40,359 bases of DNA from Planctomycetaceae bacterium (lineage in GTDB: Bacteria > Planctomycetota > Phycisphaerae > Phycisphaerales > UBA1924). The notes under the pieces were generated by a model, which was not told where the DNA came from, did not search any database, and saw only the letters and a program-made list of their open reading frames with translations. The position numbers and the translations under genes are program-made. Each line of letters begins with the position of its first letter. Positions within the stretch are counted from its first letter, which is position 1. Of this stretch, positions 1-9,427 are shown piece by piece. The stretch is taken from positions 1 through 40,359 of the forward strand of contig JAJTDF010000038.1 in the NCBI GenBank assembly GCA_021294835.1. The letters are read 5' to 3'.

Positions 1-69
1 TTGACCATCCTCAACGCCCTGGTCCGTGACGACAAGCTCTGGGGCGAAAAGAACTCGAAAGAGGCTTGA
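1..69 (+). CDS. C-terminal end of an IS110-family transposase (5' end outside window)
   Basis: An open frame enters from the left edge and stops at a TGA at 67-69. Its 22 residues include TILNALVRDD, which resembles the end of IS110/IS116-type transposases, where a 'LLTILNAMVR..PW' motif closes the protein. IS110 enzymes use a DEDD catalytic domain and a C-terminal serine-containing domain, neither of which is in the window. The downstream palindromic repeats could be non-coding flank of this element or an unrelated repeat family. Identification rests on a very short tail, so it is tentative. Confidence 0.5.
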   Translation: MTILNALVRDDKLWGEKNSKEA

Positions 70-81
70 CAATCAACACAG

Positions 82-186
82 TCGCTTCGCTCCTTCGCTG
101 ACCATTCTTCTCTTCTGACTTTGCTGAAAAGAAACACATGAAGGCCTGTCAGCAAAGCAGCGAAGGAAGCAAAGAAAAACCAAGAC
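82..186 (+). repeat. Dispersed palindromic repeat, copy 1
   Basis: The left arm contains CTCCTTCGCTGAC followed by CATTCTTCTCTTCTG. The right arm contains GTCAGCAAAGCAGCGAAGGA. The arms are imperfect inverted repeats that would fold into a long hairpin around a purine-rich centre. A closely similar copy lies at 302-409 and an inverted copy at 40077-40180. No convincing gene overlaps it; small open frames here are compositionally odd and unsupported. Confidence 0.8.
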
Positions 187-301
187 GGCACAAGCAACCC
201 ACCCCTTCCACACGCCCACACCGCCCTTCTCGCCCTCTCAAATCTGAAATCCCAAATCTGCTTCCCTGTCTTCCCGCCTTCTTGCCTTTCTTGCCTTCCC
301 T

Positions 302-409
302 TCGCTCTCGTCGCTCCTTCGCTGACCATTCTTCTCTTCTGCTTTCTCTGAAGAGAAAGACATGAAGACAGTCAGCAAAGAAGCGAAGGAAGCGAAGAAA
401 GACCAAGAC
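302..409 (+). repeat. Dispersed palindromic repeat, copy 2
   Basis: This nearly repeats the element at 82-186 in the same orientation, with the shared core CTCCTTCGCTGACCATTC, then TTCTCTTCTG, then GTCAGCAAAG and GCGAAGGAAGC. The two copies are about 220 bp apart. The sequence between them (187-301) is pyrimidine-rich and holds two AAATCTG words but no gene that I can support. The stretch 410-608 up to the recombinase start is likewise low-complexity and C-rich. Confidence 0.8.
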
Positions 410-608
410 CTCACAAACGGGAGCCGCAAACCATCCCTCCGATGCCATGATCACGGACCTCCACTCTCGAATCCACCGCTCCGCCTTCCCGATCCCCCCT
501 CTCAAGTCTGCTCCCCCGCCTTCCCACCCCGCCCCCGCCCGCACCACCTGCCTTCATTTCGCCATCTCTCCCATCCCGCCCTCCACCCTTCGTACCGTCC
601 CCTTGGCC

Positions 609-1757
609 ATGGCACGCCGATCCCCCTCAGCCCGCCCCGCCCGCTCAGCGCCCCGCACCCCGCCGCGGCCCACGCCCATGCCCCGCCGCGTCACCGGCCC
701 CTCCGCCCCGCTCACCACCCGCGCCGTCGCCGCCTTCCTTGACACCCAAACCCCCGACCGCCGCGTCGTCATTGCGGATTTCCTCGGCTACCTCCGCGTC
801 GAAGTGGGGGCCTCCCCGCACACCGTCGCCGGCTACTTCCGCGACCTGGCCGACCTCTGCCGCGACCTCTTCGCCTCGCCCGACAAGCCCGCCCGCCGCC
901 CCGGCCTTGTCACCTTCGCCGACCTCCAGCCCCGCGACCTCACCGAACACCTCGTCCGCCTCAAGCAGGGCGAAGTCACCGGCAAGCCCCTGGCCGCCAG
1001 CAGCGTCACCCGCCACCTGGCCACCATCCGCGTCTTCGGCCGCTTCCTGGTCGAGCGTCGCCTCACCACCACCAACCCCGCCGACGCGATCGACCGCCCC
1101 ACCCGCTGGAAGAAACTCCCCAACGTCCTCTCTCCGGGCCAGATCCGCGCCATCCTCCGCGCCGCCGCCACCCCCAAGCCCGCTGACGACTCCCCCCGCG
1201 CCCAGGCCCTCGCCCAGGCCCTCGCCCTCCGCGACACCCTCCTGATCGACCTGCTCTATTCCTGTGGTCTTCGCGCCAGCGAACTGGCCGGCCTCCGCCC
1301 GGACGACTTCAAGCCCGCCTCCGGCGTGCTCCTGGTCACCGGCAAGGGCGACAAGCAACGCCTCGCCCCCATCGGCCTCCCCGCCCAGAACGCCCTCCGC
1401 CGCTACCTCTCGGCCGGCCGCCCCGTCCTGCTTCATGATGCCAAGGGCCGCCCCCGCCCCGACCCCGGCCCGCTCCTCCTTTCCACCACCGGCAAAGCCC
1501 TCGAGCGCGTCGCCCTCTGGCAACTCGTCCGCAAAGCCGCCAAGGCCGCCCGGGGAGGCGGCACCGTTCTGCCCCTGAAGATCAGCCCCCACGTCTTCCG
1601 CCACAGCTACGCCACCCACCTCCTCGCCGGCGGGGCCGACCTCCGCGTCGTCCAGGAACTCCTCGGCCACGCCGACATCACCACCACCCAGATCTACACC
1701 CACGTCGACCGCACCGCCCTCAAAGAAGTCCACCGCGCTTTCCACCCCCGCAAATAG
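609..1757 (+). CDS. xerD: Tyrosine recombinase XerC/XerD family
   Basis: Site-specific tyrosine recombinase, expected to resolve chromosome dimers at dif together with a partner Xer protein and FtsK. The N-terminal SAM-like core-binding domain (FLGYLRVEVGASPHTVAGY) precedes the catalytic domain. Visible catalytic residues are Arg in GLRASEL (about residue 222), Lys in GKGDKQR, His and Arg in HVFRHSY (about 328 and 331), His in LLGHAD (354) and nucleophile Tyr in TTQIYTH (363). The ending THVDRTALKEVHRAFHPR is closest to XerD style, but XerC cannot be excluded. The frame is open from 447. I chose ATG 609 because the extra upstream residues are proline-rich and non-conserved; ATG 678 would give a length closer to the usual ~300-330 residues. 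No neighbouring phage genes are present. Confidence 0.88.
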   Translation: MARRSPSARPARSAPRTPPRPTPMPRRVTGPSAPLTTRAVAAFLDTQTPDRRVVIADFLGYLRVEVGASPHTVAGYFRDLADLCRDLFASPDKPARRPGLVTFADLQPRDLTEHLVRLKQGEVTGKPLAASSVTRHLATIRVFGRFLVERRLTTTNPADAIDRPTRWKKLPNVLSPGQIRAILRAAATPKPADDSPRAQALAQALALRDTLLIDLLYSCGLRASELAGLRPDDFKPASGVLLVTGKGDKQRLAPIGLPAQNALRRYLSAGRPVLLHDAKGRPRPDPGPLLLSTTGKALERVALWQLVRKAAKAARGGGTVLPLKISPHVFRHSYATHLLAGGADLRVVQELLGHADITTTQIYTHVDRTALKEVHRAFHPRK

Positions 1758-1902
1758 CCCCGCGGCCCACCCTCACCCGCCCGCCGTACCCTCGACCGAA
1801 CCCCGGTGGCTCTGCCCAAGCAGCCAAGGGCAGGAGTGGGGTTGGAAGTGGGGGGTGGCAGCGGGGGTTTGTAGTGGGGCGGGTTGGGAGTGTGGTCCAC
1901 AT

Positions 1903-3789
1903 ATGCCGGTCTTCCTTCGCTCATTGCTCAGGCTCGGCCCGCTCAACCCCATCGCGGTGCGCTTGGTCAGCAACGGCTCCCGCCGTTCCCGCCACCACTA
2001 CATCCGCATCGCCTATCTGGGCTCGCTCATCGTCGTCCTGCTGTATGCCCTTCTGGTCGAAGTCCGGGGCGACGCCGTCTCCTATCGCGACCTGGCCGCC
2101 GCAGGCGCCACCAGTTTCGCCTGGATCGCCTACCTCCAGATCGCCCTGATCTGCATCCTCGCCCCCGTCTTCATGGCCGGCGCCATCGCCCAGGAGGCCG
2201 ACCCGCGAACATGGGACATTCTTCTCACCACGCCCTTAGGCGCCGGTGAGATCGTCCTGGGCAACCTCTTCGGCCGCCTCTTCTTCATCCTCGCCCTGCT
2301 CTTCAGCAGCCTCCCCCTGTTTGCCGTCACGCAGTACTTCGGAGGTGTCCGAGGCACCACCATCTTCAGCAGCTTTCTCATTGCCGCCTGCGCCGCCCTG
2401 CTGGTCGGCACCATGGCCATCGCCCTCTCCGTCAGCCGCCTGGTCGGCCGCCGCGCCGTCTTCACCTTCTACGTCTCGGTGGTCAGCTACCTCGCCATCA
2501 CCATCGCGATTGACGCCCTCTCCCGCGTCGGCCCCACGGTCACCTGGATGACCGCCATCAACCCCTTCCTCGCGCTCCAGGCCCTGCTCAATCCCACCGG
2601 ATACGCCCTCCGCCCCGAAGGCTCCCAGTCCGGTCTGGCCGTCTGGTTCCTCGAACGCCCCGTCGCCACCTTCTGCCTGCTCTCGTCGGCCATCAGCCTG
2701 CTGCTCATGGTCGTCTCGGTCATCACCGTCCGCGTCGGCGGCTTCGCCGGCTTCGGCTCCGCCGGCGCCGGCCCCCAGGCCTCGTTCTTCCGCCGCATCC
2801 TCGGCCGCGCCGCCGCCGAGGGCTCCGGCATCCGCGCCCCCCGCGCCGTCTGGCACAACCCCATCGCCTGGCGCGAGGCCGCCGGCCGCACCCAGACCCT
2901 CGGCCGCGCCGCCGGCCGCTGGCTCTTCATCGCCTCGGGCGTCGCCCTCGGCCTGGCCTTCATTGTCCTGGTCCACCGGGGCGCCTTCACCCCCGCCCAG
3001 TTCCGCACCGCCGTCTTCGTCACCGTCATCGGCGAGATCGGCGTCATCTGCCTGGTCGCCATCAACATGGCCGCCACCTCCATCAGCCGCGAGCGCGAGG
3101 ACGGCACGCTGGACATCCTCCTGACCACCCCCATCCAGGCCAGCGCCTACCTGGCCGGCAAACTGCGGGGCATGGTCACCTGGCTGCTCCCCATGCTGGT
3201 CGTCCCCATCGTCACCGTCGCCGCCGCCGGGCTGTACTCCGCCTTCGGCGGCTTCGGCCGTGCGGACAACGCCGCCGTCCCCTTCGTCCCCACCGCCCAA
3301 CTCGGCTTCGGAGGCCCGGCCGCCGGCGGCGCCGTCGCCACCATCAACGTCCCCTTCGTCCTCCCCGAGGCCCTGGTCGTCATGACGCTGGTCGCCGTCC
3401 CCTTCACCGCCTTCTGCGTCATCGTCGGCATGCTCTGGTCCCTCCGCAGCCGGGGCACCATCGCCTCCGTCGCCAGCACCGTCGGCGTCGTCGCCGCCGT
3501 CGCCGGCACCATCGGCCTGTGCGCCTGGAACGCCTCCCAGCAGATCCAGATCATCGGCCCCGTCCTCGGCGCCGCCAGCCCCGCTTCCGCCGCCTTCGCG
3601 CTCATCTTCCCCGAAGAGGGCATGTTCACCACCATCAACCGCTCCGGCGAACTCATGGGCGCCCGCACCTGCCTGCTCGTCGGCGCCCTCATCTCCGCCG
3701 TCCTCCACGGCGTCGTCGTCTGGAGCCTCCACGCCTCCATGACCCGCAACTTCGACATGACCGTCCGCAAGCTCGCCGGCCTCAAGTGA
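1903..3789 (+). CDS. ABC-2 type transporter permease (duplicated)
   Basis: Integral membrane permease subunit of an ABC exporter. The protein is built of two similar halves. Each has a cytoplasmic signature: EADPRTWDILLTTP near residue 105 and EREDGTLDILLTTP near residue 400, each followed by hydrophobic helices. This pairing is typical of fused ABC-2 permeases. About ten to twelve membrane segments are apparent. The frame is open from 1855, but ATG 1903 (MPVFLRSLLRLGPL) is the sensible start because the extra residues do not look coding. No ATPase gene is adjacent, so the nucleotide-binding subunit must lie outside the window and the substrate is unknown. The stop codon overlaps the GTG start of the methyltransferase, so the two are probably translated together. 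Confidence 0.85.
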   Translation: MPVFLRSLLRLGPLNPIAVRLVSNGSRRSRHHYIRIAYLGSLIVVLLYALLVEVRGDAVSYRDLAAAGATSFAWIAYLQIALICILAPVFMAGAIAQEADPRTWDILLTTPLGAGEIVLGNLFGRLFFILALLFSSLPLFAVTQYFGGVRGTTIFSSFLIAACAALLVGTMAIALSVSRLVGRRAVFTFYVSVVSYLAITIAIDALSRVGPTVTWMTAINPFLALQALLNPTGYALRPEGSQSGLAVWFLERPVATFCLLSSAISLLLMVVSVITVRVGGFAGFGSAGAGPQASFFRRILGRAAAEGSGIRAPRAVWHNPIAWREAAGRTQTLGRAAGRWLFIASGVALGLAFIVLVHRGAFTPAQFRTAVFVTVIGEIGVICLVAINMAATSISREREDGTLDILLTTPIQASAYLAGKLRGMVTWLLPMLVVPIVTVAAAGLYSAFGGFGRADNAAVPFVPTAQLGFGGPAAGGAVATINVPFVLPEALVVMTLVAVPFTAFCVIVGMLWSLRSRGTIASVASTVGVVAAVAGTIGLCAWNASQQIQIIGPVLGAASPASAAFALIFPEEGMFTTINRSGELMGARTCLLVGALISAVLHGVVVWSLHASMTRNFDMTVRKLAGLK

Positions 3790-4775
3790 CCCACGCCGCC
3801 GCAACCACCACCTCCGCCCCGCGGCTCCCCCGCCTGATCGACCGCGGGCCCTGTCCCCTCTGCGCCGCCCCCGGCCCCTTCCCCGTCGCCGTCGCCTTCC
3901 GCCACATCCCCGTCGTCCGCTGCACCCGCTGCGCCATGCTGCACTCCGCCCGCATCATGGACGCCACCGACACCGCCGCCTACTACCGCGAGACCTTCGG
4001 CTCCGAGTTCCACCGCCAGGGCCAGCGGGTCAACGCCGCCGTCAACGCCCAGGTCGTCACCCGCCTCTTCCGCCTCGCCGGCCTCACCGGCCCGCAACGC
4101 ATCCTCGACGTCGGCTGCGGCTACGGCTACCTCCTCCCGCGCCTCCGCGCCATGGGCCACACCGTCCGCGGCGTCGAGCCCTCGGTCGGCGAGTCCGCCT
4201 GGGCCCGCGAACGCCTCGGCCAGTCCGTCCGTACCGGCATCTTGGACCTCTCCTCTCCCGAGTGCGACCCGGCCCCGAACGGCCCTGGCCGTTTCGACGC
4301 CGCCGTCACCTTCGAAGTCATCGAACACATCCCCACGCCCGGCCCCTTTGTGCAGGCCCTGGCCGCCGCCGTCCGCCCCGGCGGCCTGCTGATCATCGGC
4401 ACCGACAACTTCGCTTCCCCCGTCGTCGACCAGTTCGGCCCCGGCTTCCCGAAGTGGATCCCGCACACCCACGTTTGCCACTTCTGCCCCGCCACCCTTC
4501 GCCGCTGCATCCAGTCCGTCCCCGGCCTGTCCCCCGTCGGCCTCCTGACCTACACCCCGCCTGAGAACGCCCTCCGCGCCCTGCTCCGGGGCGGCTTCCC
4601 TCCGCCACCGGCGGCGCACGCGTTCGACCTCGCTTCCCACATGGCCGCCGAGATGCAGCGCGGCTATCCCCTGTTCGCCCTCCGCCAGGCCGTCACCGCC
4701 CTCTGGGCCGGCCTCACGCTGTCCTCCAGCGACCGGGGCTCGATGATGTTCCTCGCCGCCCGCCGAGAGGCCTGA
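3786..4775 (+). CDS. Class I SAM-dependent methyltransferase with N-terminal zinc-ribbon-like cysteines
   Basis: Methyltransferase of the Methyltransf_23 type. The N-terminus has CPLC followed 24 residues later by CTRC, a probable zinc knuckle. The Rossmann fold follows, with motif I ILDVGCGYGYLLPRL, acidic motif II GVEPS, and DAAVTFEVIEHIPTPG plus VRPGGLLIIGT as later motifs. Proteins of this layout often modify sugars or lipids, but the acceptor cannot be read from the sequence. The start is GTG 3786, whose last two bases belong to the TGA stop of the permease (GTGA overlap). This implies translational coupling and excludes the longer upstream reading frame as a separate gene. It ends 10 bp before the convergent AsmA-like gene. 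Confidence 0.88.
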   Translation: MTHAAATTTSAPRLPRLIDRGPCPLCAAPGPFPVAVAFRHIPVVRCTRCAMLHSARIMDATDTAAYYRETFGSEFHRQGQRVNAAVNAQVVTRLFRLAGLTGPQRILDVGCGYGYLLPRLRAMGHTVRGVEPSVGESAWARERLGQSVRTGILDLSSPECDPAPNGPGRFDAAVTFEVIEHIPTPGPFVQALAAAVRPGGLLIIGTDNFASPVVDQFGPGFPKWIPHTHVCHFCPATLRRCIQSVPGLSPVGLLTYTPPENALRALLRGGFPPPPAAHAFDLASHMAAEMQRGYPLFALRQAVTALWAGLTLSSSDRGSMMFLAARREA

Positions 4776-4785
4776 AGCCGCCGGC

Positions 4786-7700
4786 TCACTTCTTTCCCGG
4801 CTGCTTTGGCGGTGTGGTCGGCCGGGCCGGCTGAGCGGGCGTTTTCTTGCCGTCCTTGCCGTCCTTTCGGTCCTTTTCGCGATCGATCAGGTTGCCGATA
4901 GCGTCAATCAGATTCTCCGGCGACTTGATGACCTCCCTGCCCAGGTTGTCGATGAACGCCTGGAAGTCCAGTTCCCGCGTCGGCTTGCTCATCGGCCCGC
5001 GCGTCCGCAGCGGGATCATCGTCGCTTCGGAAATCAGATTCGGCATCACCCCGCGCAACGCTCCGGCCACCTGGTTGTTCAATCGCTCCGCCAGCCCCGG
5101 CGACAGTGCCACCGTGGGGATGTACGTGATCACGTCGATCCGCTTGTTGACCAGGTCCACCGTTCCTTCAGTCCGCATGAAGAAGTTCCGCACCGGGATC
5201 TCAAACCGGTCGTACCGCAACACTCCGTTGGTGATGGTGATGTCAAACGGTGCGATCGGCCGCTGGGACACCGCCGAATCCTGCGTGAAGATCGTGTTGT
5301 CCAGAATCTCCCCCAGTTCCCGCGCGAACGTGTACTGCACCTGCCCCATGTCCACCCGGATGGTGCCGTTGAGCTTGCGCAGGTCTCCGTCAATCGGCAG
5401 CCGGAGATTCGTCGACGAGATCGCACTTGGCCGCTCACCTGCCTTCCGCGAGACCTCTGCGAACAACGGCAGCACCTCCAGGAACGTCGTGTCCACACCG
5501 TAAGTGAACTCCGACAGCTCCAGCCGCAAGGGCCGCCCGCTCTGCCCTCCCGGCCCCCCCTGCCCACCCACGCTCAGCACCCCGCCCGAGATCGGCCCCG
5601 CCACATCCACCAGTGATCTGGCCGTGCGCAGATTCGCCGACAGCGAGCCCGAGGTGCCCGTCTTGGAGAACTGCCGCAACGCCACGTCCGCCGCCAGTTC
5701 CGGCCCGAGGATCCGGGGCAGGTCCATCCCGCCGGCCAGCGCATCGATCAGCGCCGTCGGCACCTTGCCCGCCTTGAGCGTCAGGTCCACCACTGCTCCG
5801 TCGGTGGCGATCTTCCCGTTGGCGCCGGCAAAGCCGCTCAGCAGCGCATCCAGCCGCAGCGGTTCGCCCGTCGCCGCACCGCCTTCGGCCACTCGCGTCA
5901 CCGCCGCCTTGAGCGATACCGCCCGCCCGTCGTTCTGCGTCCCGATCTCGACGCTCGTCCCGCTGATCTCCGACTGCACCTTGCCCGGCTTCCCGTCCGC
6001 CCCCGTCGTACGCCGCTCCATGGTGATCTTCGGCACGCTCGCCGTCGCCGCCAGCGCAAACACGCCCGGTCGCGCCGGCCCCGCGTCCGGCTCGCTCCCG
6101 CCGGTCGAGAGCGTCAGGCTCTGCAGGTTCAACGTGATCTTCGTGTTCCCCACCACCGCCAGATCCGGGCTTTGCCCCGCCGGCAGGCTCTCGCCGCCCA
6201 TCGCAAAGCGGTTCAGCCACTCCGCCGTTGCGTCCAGTTCCACCGTCACCGGCTTGCTCACGCTCAGCCGGTCGGCGCTCGTCCGCACCGCCACCTCCGA
6301 GACCTTCAGCCTCGGGCTGTCCACCGCCACCGTCGCCTCGAGCGGGGCCCCTTCGCCCGTCCGCGCCGCCTTGGCCGTCACGGTCAGCTTTTCGCCCGCC
6401 GCTCCGCTCACCAGCATCGGCCGGCCCGCCAGGCCGTCCAGCAGTGCCGTCGGCACGTCGGCGAGTTGAACGTCCGCGTTCAGCCCGCCCCCGGCTGTCG
6501 TGCCGCCACGACCGCTCAGCTTGCCCGCCACTGCGCCATCCTGAAGCACCTCCCCGCCGAGGGTGAAGTTCAGCGTGGGCGTGCCAGCCAAGCTCGCCAC
6601 CGGGGCCCGCGCCGCCAACTTCAGCCCATTCACCCCGTGGCTCTGCGTCGGCTTGTCACGCATCAGCCCACGCACCGCCACCTTTTCCATGCCCACCTCC
6701 ACGCCCACCTCGCCGCTGCCCTTGGCGAAGTCCGGCGCCAGCGTCACCACGCCGTTGGCGGTCTTCAGCGGCACCTCAAAGGCGCCCACCGTCACCTTCG
6801 GACGCACCGCTTCGGTGACCGCGAAGTTCGGCAGGCTCTCAGCGCTTAGCCCCGCGTTGCGCAGCAGTGCCGTCAGCCGATCTGCCGGCATGTCCGCCTC
6901 GATGGTCACGCCGCTCACCGCCAGGCTCGTCGGCTTGAGTGCTGCCTCTGCCGTCGCCGTCCGCAGCCCGCCTGCGCTCAGGTTGGCGCTGACCACCTGT
7001 TCCCCCGCGCTCCCCGTCCGCAGGCCCACCGTCACCCCCGCCGCCTGCCCGTAGAGCATCTCCGCCGCTTCCAGCGTCACCCCGCTGAGCTGGGCAAACT
7101 GGTTCACCAACGCAAACGGCACGCCTGTTACCGCCGCCTGGCCGTTCAACCGCATGCCGTCTAATCCTGGCAGCGCGGGCGTCACTTTGGTGCCCAGCGC
7201 CCCGGCCACCTTCATATCGGCGCTCAGGCTCGCCGGCACGCCCCGGTGCCGCAACTGCCCGTCGACCTTCACATCCACCGGCTGCCCGGGGTTCAAGCCC
7301 AGCGTCGTCGTCAGCCGCGTGACCTCAACCGCGTCCTGATCGGCCGCCAGTCGGGCTGCCACATCGGTCACCACCGCGCTCACCTGCGCCGTCACAGCGT
7401 TCATGTCCGGCTTGCCCCCCGTCGTCGGCACTCGCAGCGTCGCCTGCGCCTCCACCACGCCCCGCCCGCTCAGCTTCACCGCGTCCCCCGCCAGCCGCCC
7501 GGCCAGCCCGCTCGCCGAGTTCACCTTCACGCTCACCGGCCGAACCGTCGCGATCTCCGTCGCCCGGATCACCATTGGGGCCTCCACGTTCACGTTGGCG
7601 CTCGCCACGCTCAGCGTCACTGCCCGATCGCTTGAGCCGGTCGCCGTCTCCGCCTTGACCGTCACATCCATGCTCGGCCCGATGTCGTCCTTCACGACCA

Positions 7701-9174
7701 GCGGCAGGTTCATCCCCTTGAGCACCGGATCGAGCAGTTCCGCCGACAGCCCCGTGACCTTCGCCTCACCCTGCACGTTCATCGCCGCGACCGCCGCCGG
7801 CCGCCCCTGGCCATCCAGCAGCCCGCTGGCCGTCGCCGCCACGCTCAGTGTGCCCGCGCTCGCCCCGCCCAGATTCGCCGACGTGCCGCCCTGCACGCTC
7901 ACCGGCCCGCCCAGGTCGGCCGCGTTGACTGTCAGCCGCAGCGGCGCCACCGTCAGTGCCCGCTCGGGCTGGTTCGGCAGCCGCGCCGCCCCGGTCAGTT
8001 CGCTGAGTTCCAGCATCACCTGCGCCCCGCTCCCGCGCAAATCCGCCGACCCGCTCATGGGCACATTCAGCCCCGTCACCGTCACCTTGGCCGACGGCCA
8101 CGTGCTGATGCTGATGCCCGTGTCGGCCAGCGACGCTTTGAGGTTGCCCAGCCGCTCGACGAAGCGTGTCGATCGCACCTCCGCCGTCACCGGTCCGGTT
8201 GCCGTCAGCCGGTCATTGGCCGCCCGCAGCGCTGCGTTCACCGTCGCCCGGGGCGCCTGGACGTTCACCACCACCGTCGCATCCTTCAGACCACCGTTCA
8301 CCTCGGCGTCCACCGCCAGGCTGTCGCCCAGCGCCTCCACCAGCAGCCCCTGCTGCTGCGCCAGCGCATCAATCAGCCGCACCGGCACGCCCGAGGCCTT
8401 CACCGTCGTCTTGGTCTTCATCCCCGCCACAGCCACCTTCCCCGCGCTGTCCAGCAGCCCATCCACCGTGCTGTTCACCGCCAGCGTACCGCTCGCGGCC
8501 CCGCCGCCGGTCGCCGCCCCGCTCCCCTCAGCGAAGCCGGCTGTCAGATCAATCTGCGCCGACCCGCCCCCTGCCATGTTCGCCGTCACCGTTCCCTTCA
8601 GTCCGCGAATCGCCGCCTCGGCGCTGGTCTTCCCGCCGGCGTCGGTCTCCACATACGTCACATCAATCCCGGTGATCTCCACCTTCGCCCGCAGCGTGCC
8701 GGGCACCCCGCCCCCCCCGCCGCTCGTCCCGCCCGCTGCCGGCGTCGCCGGCGTCTTGGGCGCGATCGCCCGCTCCAGATTCGTCTTCACCGCGCCGCTG
8801 GCGTCGGTCACCGCGCGCAGGTCCGCCCGCCCGCTCACTTTCAGCGTCCCCACGTCGCCAATCCCGCCCAGCACAGACAGGATCCCCAGATCGCTCACCA
8901 GGTCCACCTTGGCCACCGGCTTGCCGGCCTCATCCAGCAGTTCCACCCCGCTCACGCTGATCGGCCCGAACCACGACAGCGACACCCCGCCCACCTTCAC
9001 CGACCCGCTGATCTGCGCGTTGGCCGTGCTCTGGATGATCCCCGGCGCAAACGACGAGGCCACCGTCGGCCCCAGCAGCACCACCCCGCCCGCCAGCAGC
9101 ACCAGCCCACCGCCACCGAACAGCACCACCTTGCCCAGGCCCGTGCGGAAGAACGAACGCGAAGTCTCAGCCAT
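4786..9174 (-). CDS. Giant AsmA-like envelope protein (about 1460 residues)
   Basis: A single N-terminal membrane helix (VVLFGGGGLVLLAGGVVLL, about residues 15-35) anchors a very long, repetitive, beta-rich extracytoplasmic region made of alternating short hydrophobic strands with Gly, Ala, Val and Thr. The C-terminal part (NGTIRVDMGQVQY..., then ITNGVLRYDRFEIPVRNFFMRTEGTVDL) matches the closing module of AsmA/TamB/DUF748-type proteins. These are thought to form hydrophobic grooves bridging envelope membranes and moving lipids or helping outer-membrane assembly. A Gly-rich linker follows the first domain, and the tail is Lys/Pro-rich. The start ATG at 9174 is set by GGAGG at 9183-9179, four bases upstream; the frame continues to 9378 but without such a site. 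Family assignment is fairly secure, exact function is not. Confidence 0.75.
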   Translation of the reverse strand: MAETSRSFFRTGLGKVVLFGGGGLVLLAGGVVLLGPTVASSFAPGIIQSTANAQISGSVKVGGVSLSWFGPISVSGVELLDEAGKPVAKVDLVSDLGILSVLGGIGDVGTLKVSGRADLRAVTDASGAVKTNLERAIAPKTPATPAAGGTSGGGGGVPGTLRAKVEITGIDVTYVETDAGGKTSAEAAIRGLKGTVTANMAGGGSAQIDLTAGFAEGSGAATGGGAASGTLAVNSTVDGLLDSAGKVAVAGMKTKTTVKASGVPVRLIDALAQQQGLLVEALGDSLAVDAEVNGGLKDATVVVNVQAPRATVNAALRAANDRLTATGPVTAEVRSTRFVERLGNLKASLADTGISISTWPSAKVTVTGLNVPMSGSADLRGSGAQVMLELSELTGAARLPNQPERALTVAPLRLTVNAADLGGPVSVQGGTSANLGGASAGTLSVAATASGLLDGQGRPAAVAAMNVQGEAKVTGLSAELLDPVLKGMNLPLVVKDDIGPSMDVTVKAETATGSSDRAVTLSVASANVNVEAPMVIRATEIATVRPVSVKVNSASGLAGRLAGDAVKLSGRGVVEAQATLRVPTTGGKPDMNAVTAQVSAVVTDVAARLAADQDAVEVTRLTTTLGLNPGQPVDVKVDGQLRHRGVPASLSADMKVAGALGTKVTPALPGLDGMRLNGQAAVTGVPFALVNQFAQLSGVTLEAAEMLYGQAAGVTVGLRTGSAGEQVVSANLSAGGLRTATAEAALKPTSLAVSGVTIEADMPADRLTALLRNAGLSAESLPNFAVTEAVRPKVTVGAFEVPLKTANGVVTLAPDFAKGSGEVGVEVGMEKVAVRGLMRDKPTQSHGVNGLKLAARAPVASLAGTPTLNFTLGGEVLQDGAVAGKLSGRGGTTAGGGLNADVQLADVPTALLDGLAGRPMLVSGAAGEKLTVTAKAARTGEGAPLEATVAVDSPRLKVSEVAVRTSADRLSVSKPVTVELDATAEWLNRFAMGGESLPAGQSPDLAVVGNTKITLNLQSLTLSTGGSEPDAGPARPGVFALAATASVPKITMERRTTGADGKPGKVQSEISGTSVEIGTQNDGRAVSLKAAVTRVAEGGAATGEPLRLDALLSGFAGANGKIATDGAVVDLTLKAGKVPTALIDALAGGMDLPRILGPELAADVALRQFSKTGTSGSLSANLRTARSLVDVAGPISGGVLSVGGQGGPGGQSGRPLRLELSEFTYGVDTTFLEVLPLFAEVSRKAGERPSAISSTNLRLPIDGDLRKLNGTIRVDMGQVQYTFARELGEILDNTIFTQDSAVSQRPIAPFDITITNGVLRYDRFEIPVRNFFMRTEGTVDLVNKRIDVITYIPTVALSPGLAERLNNQVAGALRGVMPNLISEATMIPLRTRGPMSKPTRELDFQAFIDNLGREVIKSPENLIDAIGNLIDREKDRKDGKDGKKTPAQPARPTTPPKQPGKK

Positions 9175-9427
9175 AACGCCTCCATCCCCCCGTCGTATCC
9201 CACTCCATTCGCCTGTCACCCTGCCCCACCCTGCCCCACGCTGGCCCCCTTCGCCCCCCGTCTTCATCGCTGCCTGATACCCTTTCATTACCCAAACACC
9301 ATACCTCCCGCCCTGCCGACCGCGTTTCGCGTCCGGCCGCTCTATCGATGCAGATACGGTCCGGTTCACCCGTACCAATTGTCACATCACCCATCGCCGG
9401 GCCGGGATTGTTCGCCACCCACCGCTC
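9175..9427. other. Divergent intergenic region
   Basis: About 250 bp separate the AsmA-like gene (minus) from the membrane glycosyltransferase-like gene (plus). The region must hold both promoters, but I see no clear -35/-10 pair. The minus-strand Shine-Dalgarno GGAGG (9183-9179) is the only site I can support. Confidence 0.4.

Noticed and set aside
239-261. A possible fifth 8-bp repeat array (AAATCTG words)
   Set aside because: The words do not keep an 8-bp period over four units, unlike the arrays in the right part.
609-1757. Phage or integron integrase rather than Xer
   Set aside because: No phage, attachment-site or cassette genes are nearby, and the motif set matches Xer.
2236-3804. 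A 522-codon minus-strand frame opposite the ABC permease
   Set aside because: Extremely Gly/Asp/Glu-rich with no motif; this is an antisense shadow.
7403-9277. A 624-codon open frame on the plus strand opposite the AsmA-like gene
   Set aside because: It is antisense to a gene with a clear Shine-Dalgarno, family motifs and a membrane helix; its composition is Ser/Pro/Thr-rich, as expected of a shadow in GC-rich DNA.
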